Origin: a virus
Reading direction: 5' to 3' (one strand)
Length of the DNA: 59,326 nt
Virus record (IMG/VR): IMGVR_UViG_3300025133_000114
Location: 1-59,326 of that record
Shown here one piece after another: positions 26,502-34,386 of this stretch (its first letter is position 1; each line of letters begins with the position of its first letter). Under the pieces are notes generated by a model. It was not told the DNA's origin, made no database searches, and saw nothing but the letters and a program-made list of their open reading frames with translations. Made by a program: the position numbers and the translations under genes.

Positions 26502-26740
26502 AGCTCCCGCGACAGTTTAACGATAGGTAATCTTTTGATGTTAAAACTCAAAAGAAGTTTGTAAAAGTAGCGTAGCGCACTGCCTATTAAAATTGTCACA
26601 CAGTGGACCCCGCAGATCAGAGTGGGGGGGCGCGTATTGTTTCTCGGTTAGAGCGATGCGTCCGAAATTATAGCCGACGCGCAGGTTGGGGCATGGCGTT
26701 ACAGATGCCCCTATTTTTTTTTCAAGGGAGAGAAAACAAC
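26502..26740 (+). other. 239-bp intergenic region, possible structured leader
   Basis: I see no gene here. The stretch contains several self-complementary GC-rich pieces (GTAGCGTAGCGCAC near 26567, GCGATGCG and CGACGCGC near 26650-26682) and ends in a strong terminator hairpin. The structure may be part of the 3' end of the ssDNA-binding mRNA or a small RNA. Confidence 0.4.
26688..26722 (+). terminator. Rho-independent terminator
   Basis: GGGGCAT (26688-26694) pairs with ATGCCCC (26705-26711) across a 10-nt loop, followed by TA and a run of nine T. It ends 18 nt before the lipoprotein start codon, so the lipoprotein gene would depend on read-through or on a promoter I cannot see. Confidence 0.85.
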
Positions 26741-26989
26741 ATGAATATGTTTAGATATATCAACCGAGTCCACTTTATTGGTGCTCTCGCAGCGGTAGCA
26801 CTTTTAGTGGGTGCTTCGTTTCTAACAGGGTGCAGTTCAGCATCTGATGAGGAAACAGGCGACACGTCAGTTGTGGAAACAACGGATACGAGTGATACTG
26901 ACACAGGGACGGATACCGGCTCTGAAGACACAGGGACGGATACCGGCTCTGAAGACACAGGGACGGATACAGGTGAAGGAGGAGAATAA
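26741..26989 (+). CDS. Small lipoprotein with acidic Thr-Asp-Thr-Gly repeats
   Basis: This 82-residue protein starts at the ATG behind AAGGGAGAG. The first 34 residues are a signal peptide: a positively charged start, a hydrophobic core (FIGALAAVALLVGASF) and a lipobox LTGC, so the mature N-terminal Cys would be lipidated. The mature part is almost entirely Asp, Thr, Gly, Glu and Ser, built from nine-residue repeats (DTGTDTGSE). Such a chain is disordered and negatively charged. It might alter the host surface (superinfection exclusion), or serve as an outer spanin-like partner of the next gene, though it lacks the usual spanin coiled coil. GEGGE ends the chain. Confidence 0.75.
   Translation: MNMFRYINRVHFIGALAAVALLVGASFLTGCSSASDEETGDTSVVETTDTSDTDTGTDTGSEDTGTDTGSEDTGTDTGEGGE
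26900..26980 (+). repeat. Three 27-bp tandem repeats in the lipoprotein gene
   Basis: The 27-bp unit from 26900 is repeated exactly at 26927, and a third, slightly diverged copy starts at 26954. The unit encodes DTGTDTGSE and keeps the reading frame. Confidence 0.92.
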
Positions 26990-26990
26990 T

Positions 26991-27227
26991 ATGAAGACAA
27001 ATCGTAATTATATCATTGGTGCGTTTGCGGCTATTGCAGTCGTGACATTCGGGTACTTTTCGTTTTCGTCGGGCTTATCTGACGGGAACGTAGGAGCATC
27101 CAGCGTTGAAACCCTTGAGGTCGTTGTCTCAAACCCTACTGATATTGTAGCAGGCGAGAATAACGATAACCACGAGGTGATCCACGCGGTTGAAAAGAGC
27201 ACATCCAACGATAGCTCTACCGAGTAG
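26991..27227 (+). CDS. Small membrane-anchored protein
   Basis: This 78-residue protein has an N-terminal basic stretch (MKTNRNY) and one hydrophobic segment (IIGAFAAIAVVTFGYFSF, residues 8-25), then a polar region predicted outside the inner membrane. The start at 26991 is chosen because of the AAGGAGGAG site, which overlaps the end of the lipoprotein gene. It is therefore translated together with the lipoprotein. An inner-membrane/lipoprotein pair resembles a two-component spanin, but the sequence after the membrane segment is not coiled coil, so an envelope-modifying or exclusion role is equally likely. Confidence 0.65.
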   Translation: MKTNRNYIIGAFAAIAVVTFGYFSFSSGLSDGNVGASSVETLEVVVSNPTDIVAGENNDNHEVIHAVEKSTSNDSSTE

Positions 27228-27241
27228 CCAAACCCCACAGG

Positions 27242-27266
27242 GAGGCACAGGGTTATCAGGTGCCTC
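27242..27266 (+). other. Stem-loop upstream of uvsX
   Basis: GAGGCAC (27242-27248) pairs with GTGCCTC (27260-27266), followed by TTCCCTTTC. It may be a weak terminator or a structure that tunes translation of the recombinase gene, whose start codon lies 26 nt downstream. Confidence 0.55.
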
Positions 27267-27292
27267 TTCCCTTTCAAATAACGGAGATCACG

Positions 27293-28414
27293 ATGGCTAA
27301 ATCAGTAAAGGCGGGCAAACTGTCTATCGACAAGATGCGCGACCTCATCAATCGCAAAGCGGGGATGTCCGTGGCGCATAATCTGAAAAACGAAAACCCT
27401 ACCGAAGTCAAGGAGTGGATTCCTACGGGGTCTAGGTGGCTTGATTCAATGGTCTGTAAAGGTAAGCTCGCTGGCATTCCCGTGGGCAAAGTTACAGAGA
27501 TTGCAGGTCTCGAAGCCACTGGCAAGAGCTACCTTGCAGCACAGGTTGCCGCAAATGCCCAGAAGATGGGCATTGATGTGGTCTACTTTGATTCCGAGTC
27601 TGCTATCGACCCTGCTTTCCTAAAGCGGACTGGTTGCGACCTTGAGAGCCTTTTGTACGTGCAGGCTACTTCCGTGGAGTTTGTGCTAGAGACCATCGAA
27701 GAGTTAATGGGGAGCAGTGAAAATCGTATGCTCTTTATTTGGGACTCCCTTGCTCTGACCCCCGCTGTATCAGATATCGAAGGGGATTTCAACCCTCAGT
27801 CTTCTATGGCTGTGAAGGCTCGTATTCTAGCGAAAGGTATGTCTAAGTTGACGGTGCCGATTGCGAACAGCCAGTCTACTTTTTTGGTCCTTAACCAACT
27901 GAAGACAAATATCACACGCTCTCCATCTGAAGCCATGACGACCCCGTATATGACACCGGGCGGCAAAGCCATGATCTATGCCTATTCCCTGCGTATTTGG
28001 CTGACTGGGCGCAAGGCTAAAGCCAGCTTCGTGCTGGACGACAGGGGCTACCGTATTGGCTCAGAAGTCAAGGTAAAGTTGGAAAAATCTCGGTTCGGGA
28101 CGCAAGGGAGACGGTGTAGTTTTAAAATCCTGTGGGGTGACGAGATTGGAGTCCAAGATGAGGAATCGTGGTTCGAGGCGATCAAAGGGTCTAAGCATCT
28201 TAGCAATTCTGGCTCTTGGTATTCTTTGACGCACGAGGATGGCACTGTAGACAAGTTTCAGCCTTCTAAGTGGATTGTTGCTCTGGAGAGTGACAAATTT
28301 AGGGCTCGTGTTTTACAGATTATGGACCGCGAAGTTATCCAGAAGTTTGACAATCGCGAAGGCGATGCAAAAGACTTTTATAATATGGATGAAGAGTCGA
28401 ATAATGCGGGTTGA
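27293..28414 (+). CDS. uvsX: UvsX/RecA-type recombinase
   Basis: This 373-residue strand-exchange protein has a Walker A loop GLEATGKSYL near residues 72-81, a Walker B-type segment MLFIWDSLALTP and the RecA-core sequence FLVLNQLKTNI followed by TPGGKAMIYAYSLRIWL. Length is close to T4 UvsX (391). I chose the ATG at 27293 (ACGGAGATCACG upstream) because the earlier in-frame start would add residues not expected for this family. It binds ssDNA and drives recombination-dependent replication together with the ssDNA-binding protein, helicase and nuclease in this block. A clear terminator follows the gene. Confidence 0.93.
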   Translation: MAKSVKAGKLSIDKMRDLINRKAGMSVAHNLKNENPTEVKEWIPTGSRWLDSMVCKGKLAGIPVGKVTEIAGLEATGKSYLAAQVAANAQKMGIDVVYFDSESAIDPAFLKRTGCDLESLLYVQATSVEFVLETIEELMGSSENRMLFIWDSLALTPAVSDIEGDFNPQSSMAVKARILAKGMSKLTVPIANSQSTFLVLNQLKTNITRSPSEAMTTPYMTPGGKAMIYAYSLRIWLTGRKAKASFVLDDRGYRIGSEVKVKLEKSRFGTQGRRCSFKILWGDEIGVQDEESWFEAIKGSKHLSNSGSWYSLTHEDGTVDKFQPSKWIVALESDKFRARVLQIMDREVIQKFDNREGDAKDFYNMDEESNNAG

Positions 28415-28431
28415 GCCTCTGTCTAACCCGC

Positions 28432-28464
28432 TGGCACACCGGTTTATAGTGTGCCATTTTTTTT
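28432..28464 (+). terminator. Rho-independent terminator after uvsX
   Basis: TGGCACAC (28432-28439) pairs perfectly with GTGTGCCA (28449-28456), 9-nt loop, then eight T residues. Confidence 0.93.
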
Positions 28465-28466
28465 GC

Positions 28467-28495
28467 TTGACAGACCGAATGATGTACGATAAGTT
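28467..28495 (+). promoter_or_regulatory. Sigma-70-like promoter, weak -10
   Basis: A perfect TTGACA (28467-28472) lies just after the uvsX terminator. The best -10 at 17 nt spacing is TAAGTT (28490-28495). It would drive the SET, nuclease and perhaps helicase genes. Confidence 0.5.
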
Positions 28496-28515
28496 GTTCT
28501 CACAAGGGAGGAAAA

Positions 28516-28869
28516 GTGATATATTTGAAGAATACTGCTGGCTTTTGGGGTGTCTATGCGCGTGGTCCTATTAGCCAGGGCGAAACCGTTTATGTTCTGA
28601 GACCCTTCGCGAGTCGGGCGACACCGACACGCACCTCGATTCAAATCAGTGAAGGCTTACATGCCGAGGACGAAGTAGGTCGATATATCAACCATTCTTT
28701 CGAGCCCACATGCGAAATTGACGGCGGTACGGTTCGAGCCTTAAAGGATCTTGCCTTTGGCGAAGAAATCACTTTTGATTACACAATAAACGAAAGCTAT
28801 ATCTCCTCCCCCTTTACCTGTATGCACACCGGCAGACCGGTTGGCTTGACTGAAGAGAGCGGCGAATGA
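28516..28869 (+). CDS. SET-domain protein (putative lysine methyltransferase)
   Basis: This 117-residue protein is a minimal SET domain. It has GFWGVYARGPISQGE at the N-terminus (SAM-binding side), RYINHSFEPTCEI near residues 55-67 (the NHSxxPNC motif that forms the pseudoknot) and FGEEITFDYTI near 82-92, with the catalytic Tyr in the F-D-Y triplet. A late Cys (FTCMHT) may replace the post-SET zinc residues. SET enzymes methylate lysine in proteins using S-adenosylmethionine. Size matches the small viral and bacterial SET proteins. It starts at GTG behind AGGGAGG and overlaps the nuclease gene by ATGA. The target protein is unknown. Confidence 0.85.
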   Translation: MIYLKNTAGFWGVYARGPISQGETVYVLRPFASRATPTRTSIQISEGLHAEDEVGRYINHSFEPTCEIDGGTVRALKDLAFGEEITFDYTINESYISSPFTCMHTGRPVGLTEESGE

Positions 28870-29828
28870 AGAGGCTACTGGTCATTGATGCCCTGAATAT
28901 GTATTTTAGGGCGTATATCGTGGATCCTTCTTTGTCTACCAATGGGCAACCAATTGGTGGGCTGAAAGGGTATCTAAAAATTCTTCAAAAGCTTATTCGA
29001 GAAACCAGCCCTGACGAGGTGATTGTTTGCTGGGATGGCGCTGGAGGCTCACGTCGCCGCAAGGCTAAGAACAAGAACTATAAGGCAGGTCGTTCGCCAA
29101 TCCGTCTTAACCGGGACATACGAACACTGTCCGAGGCTGAAGAGTATGAAAACAAACTATGGCAACAGCAGAGGCTGTTTGAGTATCTAAACAATATGCC
29201 GATAATCCAGTTGGTATTGGATGCAGTTGAAGCTGATGATTTGATATCCTATGTCGTACAGGATAAGAACTATAAGGGTTGGGAAAAGATTATCGTCTCC
29301 AGCGATAAAGACTTTTTTCAGCTATGCGACAACGAGACAGTGGTATACCGACCTATTCAGAAAAAGGTGGTGAATCGCAACACAATCCTTCAAGAATACA
29401 GCATTCACCCTGTTAACTTTGCACTAGCAAGAGCTATGGTAGGAGATCGTTCGGATAACCTTGAGGGTGTCCGTGGCGTCGGGTTGGCTTCTGTCGCCAA
29501 GCGCTTTGAGTTCTTGAGTGAGGACAAGGCTTACTTGGTTTCAGACATCATGAAGCGGTGCGTGGAAGTCGATAGCAAATTGAAGATTTATAAAAATGTA
29601 ATGGAAAATCAAGATCTTGTCATTCAGAATTATAGATTGATGCAACTCTATTCTCCGTCGATTTCCCCGCAAGGGAAGATGAAGATGAGATATGCTCTCG
29701 ATAATTTTGTTCCCGAGTTTAATCAGACGGGGACTAAAGCAATGATGATCCGGGACGGATTTGGCGTATGGGATTGCACAGATCTGTTCGCCTTCTTCAA
29801 ACGCATTGTCGCCAACAAAAATACTTAA
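28866..29828 (+). CDS. 5'-3' exonuclease/flap nuclease (T4 Rnh-like)
   Basis: This 320-residue member of the FEN/5'-3' exonuclease family starts MKRLLVIDALNMYFRAYI with the first metal-binding Asp. Further acidic clusters are VCWDGAGGSRRRK, AVEADDLISYVVQ and IVSSDKDFFQL. The helix-3-turn-helix DNA-binding motif DRSDNLEGVRGVGLASVAKR lies near residue 195. In T4 the related Rnh removes RNA primers from Okazaki fragments; here the same job is likely. Its ATG overlaps the stop of the SET gene (ATGA), so the two are co-translated. Confidence 0.88.
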   Translation: MKRLLVIDALNMYFRAYIVDPSLSTNGQPIGGLKGYLKILQKLIRETSPDEVIVCWDGAGGSRRRKAKNKNYKAGRSPIRLNRDIRTLSEAEEYENKLWQQQRLFEYLNNMPIIQLVLDAVEADDLISYVVQDKNYKGWEKIIVSSDKDFFQLCDNETVVYRPIQKKVVNRNTILQEYSIHPVNFALARAMVGDRSDNLEGVRGVGLASVAKRFEFLSEDKAYLVSDIMKRCVEVDSKLKIYKNVMENQDLVIQNYRLMQLYSPSISPQGKMKMRYALDNFVPEFNQTGTKAMMIRDGFGVWDCTDLFAFFKRIVANKNT

Positions 29829-29833
29829 TTTTC

Positions 29834-29862
29834 TCGACAGCGCGACACAAGTAGGCTATAAT
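29834..29862 (+). promoter_or_regulatory. Sigma-70-like promoter TCGACA-17-TATAAT
   Basis: The -35 TCGACA (29834-29839) and perfect -10 TATAAT (29857-29862) are 17 nt apart, located between the nuclease and helicase genes and giving a leader of about 20 nt. Confidence 0.75.
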
Positions 29863-29889
29863 ATAAGGACACTGTGAGGGGGGTGGTAC

Positions 29890-31245
29890 ATGTCGGAAAA
29901 GACTGACTTTGGTCGTTTCGGAAAAGCATTTCAAGAAAGTCTATGTCAGTTAATTCTGTTGGACCGACCATTTTCAGATCAGATTTCTGAAGTGCTGGAT
30001 TTGAATTTTTTGGAGCTTAAATATCTCCAGGTTTTTGTCAAGAAGATTTTTGAATATCGGCAGAAATACAGCGTTCACCCAACCACCAAGATCATGATTA
30101 CCCTCTTGCGGGTGGAACTGGATGAAGAGAACGAAGCCGTACAAAAACAAATTCGTGACTACTTTGGAAGAATCTTCAATGCAGAGGTTGAGGGTTCCGA
30201 ATACATCAAGAACACAGCTCTTGACTTTTGTAGGAAACAAAAGTTAAAGGAGGCGATGCTTCGCTCTGTCGGGTTGTTGCAGACCGCATCTTTCGATGAA
30301 ATTTCTAAAGAGATCAACGACGCTCTGAAGCTGGGTGCTTCAAACAATTATGGGTATGACTACCTGAAGGACTTTGAGCAAAGATTTGAAATTAAATCGC
30401 GTAATCCAATTTCTACTGGCTGGAAGGAGGTGGACGCTGTTTCTAAGGGAGGTCTCGGCAAGGGAGAATTAGGGGTTGTTATTGCTCCTACGGGAGCCGG
30501 CAAATCGATGGTGCTTGTTCACTTGGGAGCACAGGCAGTAAAGAGCGGGAAAACAGTTATCCACTACACTCTGGAACTCTCCGACACAATAATCGGGACT
30601 CGCTACGATAGCTGTATCACGGGGGTGCCACTTAACGATGTCTATTCCTTTAAAGAGAACATTTACGAGAAGGTGTCGGAGTTGGAGGGTTCTCTTATCA
30701 TCAAGGAGTACCCAACAAAATCAGCCACCACAAACTCTATCAAAATGCACCTTGAGAGGCTAAAAACTAGAGGCATCGAGCCCGATATGATAGTCGTAGA
30801 CTATGCCGACTTATTACGACCAATTTCAAACTTAAGAGAGAAAAGACATGAGTTGGAAACTATTTATGAACAGCTAAGAGGATTAGCCCAAGAGGCAGAA
30901 TGTCCTGTCTGGACAGCATCGCAGACAAATCGCAGTGGTCTAAACACCGAAGTGATTACGATGGAATCTATCTCGGAAGCATTTAATAAGTGCTTCGTTT
31001 CAGATTTCATTTTTTCGGTTTCTAGAACCGCTGACGATAAGGTCGCAAATACAGGGCGCATGTTCATAGCAAAAAACAGAAACGGACCAGATGGAATTAT
31101 TTACCCAATGATGATGGACACAAGCAATGTAAAGATTAAAGTCTTGCAACAGATTTCAAGAGAAGAAGTCGAGCTAAGCATGAGGTCACAGGCAGATAGT
31201 CTCCGGGAGAAATACAAGAAATTCAAAGATAAAGGGACAAATTAA
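29890..31245 (+). CDS. Replicative DNA helicase, DnaB/T4 gp41-like
   Basis: This 451-residue hexameric helicase has an N-terminal helical domain (about 1-150) followed by a RecA-type motor. Walker A is APTGAGKSMVL near residue 198; Walker B is MIVVDYADLL near 300; WTASQTNRSG is the DnaB-like segment after it. RNGPDGIIYPMMMD near the end is the usual arginine-bearing region. Length matches T4 gp41 (475). It unwinds DNA at the fork and normally works with a primase, which I do not find in this window. A sigma-70-like promoter lies just upstream. GGGGGGTGG is the likely ribosome-binding region. Confidence 0.9.
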   Translation: MSEKTDFGRFGKAFQESLCQLILLDRPFSDQISEVLDLNFLELKYLQVFVKKIFEYRQKYSVHPTTKIMITLLRVELDEENEAVQKQIRDYFGRIFNAEVEGSEYIKNTALDFCRKQKLKEAMLRSVGLLQTASFDEISKEINDALKLGASNNYGYDYLKDFEQRFEIKSRNPISTGWKEVDAVSKGGLGKGELGVVIAPTGAGKSMVLVHLGAQAVKSGKTVIHYTLELSDTIIGTRYDSCITGVPLNDVYSFKENIYEKVSELEGSLIIKEYPTKSATTNSIKMHLERLKTRGIEPDMIVVDYADLLRPISNLREKRHELETIYEQLRGLAQEAECPVWTASQTNRSGLNTEVITMESISEAFNKCFVSDFIFSVSRTADDKVANTGRMFIAKNRNGPDGIIYPMMMDTSNVKIKVLQQISREEVELSMRSQADSLREKYKKFKDKGTN

Positions 31246-31247
31246 AA

Positions 31248-33107
31248 ATGGAATTGGCGACACAGATCTTATCAAATATTGCTGTTCACATGAAGTATGC
31301 TAGGTTTTTACCGGAGAAGAGTAGACGCGAGCTTTTTGTAGAGTTGGTGGATAGAAACAAAAAGATGCATATCAAGAAATACCCGCAGTTAAAAGACGAA
31401 ATAGAGCGGGCGTATCAGTACGTGTATGATAAGAAGGTTCTTCCATCCATGCGTTCGATGCAGTTTGGGGGCAAGCCGATTGAGGTAGCCCCAAATCGAA
31501 TCTTTAATTGTGCCTACCTGCCTATAGATGATGCCCGAACCTTTGGGGAGATTATGTTCCTTCTGCTTGGGGGGACCGGTGTTGGGTACTCTGTTCAACG
31601 TCATCACATTGAAAAACTTCCAGAAATTCTTAAGCCGAGCGGAAAGCGTACTTACCGATACTTGGTGAGCGACTCTATTGAGGGGTGGGCTGATGCTGTG
31701 AAAGCGCTTGTAACCTCTTATTTTCGTGGCACATCAAAGCTGCGTTTCGATTTCTCGGATATCAGACCGAAGGGGAGCCGTTTAGTAACTTCTGGTGGGA
31801 AAGCTCCTGGTCCACAGCCTCTTAAAGAGTGTCTTCTGAAACTTGAGGGGATGCTTGAGATCAAAGAGAATGGAGACAAATTAAGTACCTTGGAAGTCCA
31901 CGATATGGTCTGCCACATTGCAGATGCGGTTTTAGCTGGAGGCATTCGTAGGGCTGCACTTATTTCGTTGTTTTCGGCTGGGGATGATGAAATGATTGGG
32001 TGTAAGGCTGGTGCGTGGTGGGAAAAGAACCCACAGCGAGGTCGAGCAAACAATTCCATTGTTCTGATGCGACATATAATTACTAAAGAATTCTTTATTG
32101 ATTTATGGGAGCGTGTCCGAGCCAGCGGTGCTGGTGAACCGGGATTCTATTTCACCTATGATAAGGACTGGGGAACGAACCCTTGTTGCGAAATTGCCTT
32201 ACGCCCGTATCAGTTCTGTAATTTGACAGAAGTTAACGTTTCAAACATCGAAACTCAAGAAGAATATGAAGCCCGAGTGAAAGCAGCCGCTTTTATTGGG
32301 ACTCTCCAAGCTTCCTATACTGATTTCCATTACCTGCGTCCGGTGTGGCAACGTACAACCGAGAGGGATGCTCTGATTGGGGTTTCTATGACTGGCATTG
32401 CTTCGGGGAAAGTCCTGAGTCTAGACATGAAAGCTACTGCTAAAATTGTAAAGGAGGAAAATGCTCGTGTCGCTGGGATTATTGGCATCAATCGCGCTGC
32501 TCGTTGTACTTGCGTTAAGCCTGCCGGAACCACTTCGTTAGCTCTTGGAACTTCGTCGGGCATCCATGCTTGGCACGCCCCTTATTATATCCGTCGTCTT
32601 AGAGTGGGTAAGAGTGAGGCAATTTATAACTATTTGGCGGAATACCATCCCGAGTTGGTAGAAGATGAATATTTTCGACCCCACGACACCGCAGTTATCT
32701 CGGTCCCGCAAAAAGCTCCGGAGGGGGCTATCTTGCGCTCGGAAAGCGCACTAGATCTTCTTGAGAGGATTAAGCGCGTTAGTTCGGAGTGGGTGAAGCG
32801 CGGACACCGAAAGGGACAGAACACACACAATGTCAGCGCAACCATCACCATCAAAGAGGACGAATGGGATGAGGTTGGGGAATGGATGTGGGATAACAAG
32901 GAGTCTTACAATGGATTATCAGTGCTCCCTCGCGACGGCGGAACTTATATTCAGGCACCATTTGAGGAGTGCGATGAGTTGACTTACAGGAGGATGATGA
33001 AGAGTCTAGAGATGGTGAATCTTGAAAACGTAACAGAGAGCCACGACAACACTGATCTCCAAGGCGAGTTGGCATGTGCTGGCGGAAGTTGCGAAATTAA
33101 TATTTAA
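31248..33107 (+). CDS. nrdJ: Class II (B12-dependent) ribonucleotide reductase
   Basis: This 619-residue enzyme reduces ribonucleotides to deoxyribonucleotides using adenosylcobalamin. Visible features include LLLGGTGVGYSVQ, the active-site segment NPCCEIALRPYQFCNL near residue 307 (the N-P-C-x-E-I motif with catalytic Cys and Glu), CVKPAGTTSLALGTSSGIHA, and the C-terminal redox pair in CAGGSCEI. There is no NrdB partner, so this is the monomeric class II type. The enzyme works with or without oxygen but needs host or environmental B12. Nearby thioredoxin and glutaredoxin could reduce the C-terminal Cys pair. It starts 2 nt after the helicase gene. Confidence 0.9.
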   Translation: MELATQILSNIAVHMKYARFLPEKSRRELFVELVDRNKKMHIKKYPQLKDEIERAYQYVYDKKVLPSMRSMQFGGKPIEVAPNRIFNCAYLPIDDARTFGEIMFLLLGGTGVGYSVQRHHIEKLPEILKPSGKRTYRYLVSDSIEGWADAVKALVTSYFRGTSKLRFDFSDIRPKGSRLVTSGGKAPGPQPLKECLLKLEGMLEIKENGDKLSTLEVHDMVCHIADAVLAGGIRRAALISLFSAGDDEMIGCKAGAWWEKNPQRGRANNSIVLMRHIITKEFFIDLWERVRASGAGEPGFYFTYDKDWGTNPCCEIALRPYQFCNLTEVNVSNIETQEEYEARVKAAAFIGTLQASYTDFHYLRPVWQRTTERDALIGVSMTGIASGKVLSLDMKATAKIVKEENARVAGIIGINRAARCTCVKPAGTTSLALGTSSGIHAWHAPYYIRRLRVGKSEAIYNYLAEYHPELVEDEYFRPHDTAVISVPQKAPEGAILRSESALDLLERIKRVSSEWVKRGHRKGQNTHNVSATITIKEDEWDEVGEWMWDNKESYNGLSVLPRDGGTYIQAPFEECDELTYRRMMKSLEMVNLENVTESHDNTDLQGELACAGGSCEINI

Positions 33108-33121
33108 ACTTGGGAGAAGAC

Positions 33122-33349
33122 ATGAACTTTAATCACCTTGTCCCTGGGCACGACCTCATGGAGGAGTGTACCAAGGGCAATCACGCTTACTACCCATCAG
33201 GTCATATAGAGGCTATGGTGGGGGACAATATAGCAGTTCGATTTAGGTGCAAGAATTGTGGCAAGATTTGCACTTCATTTTTAAGCCACGATGAGTTTTA
33301 TATTCATCAAAATATTTTAGAAAAACACATTAACGACGGGAGGCTTTGA
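33122..33349 (+). CDS. Small zinc-ribbon-like protein
   Basis: This 75-residue protein of unknown function contains RFRCKNCGKICTSF, a Cys-x-x-Cys followed by another Cys, plus several His residues (GHDLMEECTKGNHAYYPSGH), so metal binding is plausible. The ATG at 33122 follows GGGAGA at good spacing. The stop overlaps the next start as TGATG. Confidence 0.6.
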   Translation: MNFNHLVPGHDLMEECTKGNHAYYPSGHIEAMVGDNIAVRFRCKNCGKICTSFLSHDEFYIHQNILEKHINDGRL

Positions 33350-33627
33350 TGCGCTTACGGGGAAAGAACAGGTATATGGTTGTTGATCTTTACGAGCAAG
33401 AGGGGCAAGCACAAGAAACAATTGTCTTATTGCCTGACGATTACAGGGCGCAAGACAGCATTCACGCTGTGGGCACAATTAAAGAGTCAGACTCTTGTTC
33501 GACAGAATATTCAGAGGGAGATGTAGTTGTTTTCCCTAGACACTTGCTTCAAGAATTTGTCTTTAAAAGCGAGACATCCTATTTAGTGTTGGAGAACCAC
33601 ATTTTGTGTTCAATTGAAGGAGACTAG
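33349..33627 (+). CDS. GroES-like co-chaperonin (putative)
   Basis: This 92-residue protein has the layout of GroES: an initial strand RYMVVDLYEQE, a variable middle with ETIVLLPDDY (position of the mobile loop IVL segment), AVGTIKES, then EGDVVVFPRHLLQEF followed by a last strand pair with TSYLVLENHILCSIEG, matching GroES V-G-D-I-V-I-F and the E-(I/V)-L-I...D-I-L-A-I-V end. T4 encodes its own GroES-type cap (gp31) to fold the capsid protein, and a GroEL homologue is encoded at 48699. Similarity is by pattern only. The start overlaps the upstream gene. Confidence 0.55.
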   Translation: MRLRGKNRYMVVDLYEQEGQAQETIVLLPDDYRAQDSIHAVGTIKESDSCSTEYSEGDVVVFPRHLLQEFVFKSETSYLVLENHILCSIEGD

Positions 33628-33633
33628 CTGAAA

Positions 33634-34386
33634 ATGACTTTTGAAAAGACCCTGAGACGCCTAATCAGGGAGGTAAAATCCCAAAGATATATGAATTTGG
33701 TAAATGAATCTGGATTTGCCCGTGTTCGACAAATGATGACAGGTATGGTGCCAGCTATTGGCACAATGGGAATTCTGACAGCAGAAAATCCAGATGGTGA
33801 GCGGGCTCCTGACAGCTTCAACAAGGAAGCCAATCAGAAATTGGCTGCCAAACTCGCATCCCTCAACTATGGATTTATCCCGATACAGGGTAAGTTTGGA
33901 ACTCTAGAAAATTCTTTTATTATTCCAAATATGACTCGTGACGATGTAGTTTTTCTTGGAAAGAAGTTTGGTCAGGAGGCTGTGATCTGGGGATCTAAAA
34001 TTGTTGAAGAAGTAGGTGAGCCGTTCTTTCGATTCGAGTATATTGAAGGCGATACAACCATCCAGACAAGGGATGTAAGTCTCGGTGGCGCAGCAGCGCA
34101 AGAAAGAGAAGATTTTTACTCTTCAAAGAAGGGGCGAAAGTTCTACATTCCGTTCTTTGATGATGATTATGGGGGAGCTAAGCCCGTAGACGGCGGCAGA
34201 AGAATTAGTTTAGCGAAGGATGAGTTGCCTGAAGACGAAAGGGTCAGCGAGCTTGCAGAAGAGATTAATTTTCATGTCAAGGCATCGCTACAAGAGGAGA
34301 GGACCCCCAGATCAAGGTGGCATCACCGAGGAGTTATTAAAGAATACAGAAAAATGCTTGATGAGGTGTTAAGTGAAATCGATTGA
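33634..34386 (+). CDS. DUF3293-like protein with basic N-terminal leader
   Basis: This 250-residue protein starts with a basic helix (TLRRLIREVKSQRYMNLVNE) that resembles the leaders of other accessory proteins here. Then follows ILTAENPDGERAPDSFNKEA with an NQKLAAKLASLNYGFIPIQG and later ENSFIIPNMTRDDVVFLGKK and FGQEAVIWG. This pattern matches what I know as DUF3293, found in bacteria and many phages and without a known function. The C-terminal 60 residues are charged and include a RSRWHHRG patch. The gene overlaps thyX by 14 nt. Confidence 0.6.
   Translation: MTFEKTLRRLIREVKSQRYMNLVNESGFARVRQMMTGMVPAIGTMGILTAENPDGERAPDSFNKEANQKLAAKLASLNYGFIPIQGKFGTLENSFIIPNMTRDDVVFLGKKFGQEAVIWGSKIVEEVGEPFFRFEYIEGDTTIQTRDVSLGGAAAQEREDFYSSKKGRKFYIPFFDDDYGGAKPVDGGRRISLAKDELPEDERVSELAEEINFHVKASLQEERTPRSRWHHRGVIKEYRKMLDEVLSEID

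Noticed and set aside
26741-27227. Two-component spanin
   Set aside because: The lipoprotein plus membrane protein pair has the right membrane anchors, but neither mature part is coiled coil or Pro-rich, and no holin or endolysin gene is nearby. Kept only as an alternative.
28467-28495. Strong promoter call before the SET gene
   Set aside because: The -35 is perfect but the -10 is poor at any allowed spacing; kept as a weak promoter only.
30859-30867. Exact ACTATTTAT inside the helicase gene
   Set aside because: It encodes part of Glu-Thr-Ile-Tyr, has no start codon close downstream and is probably a chance match.
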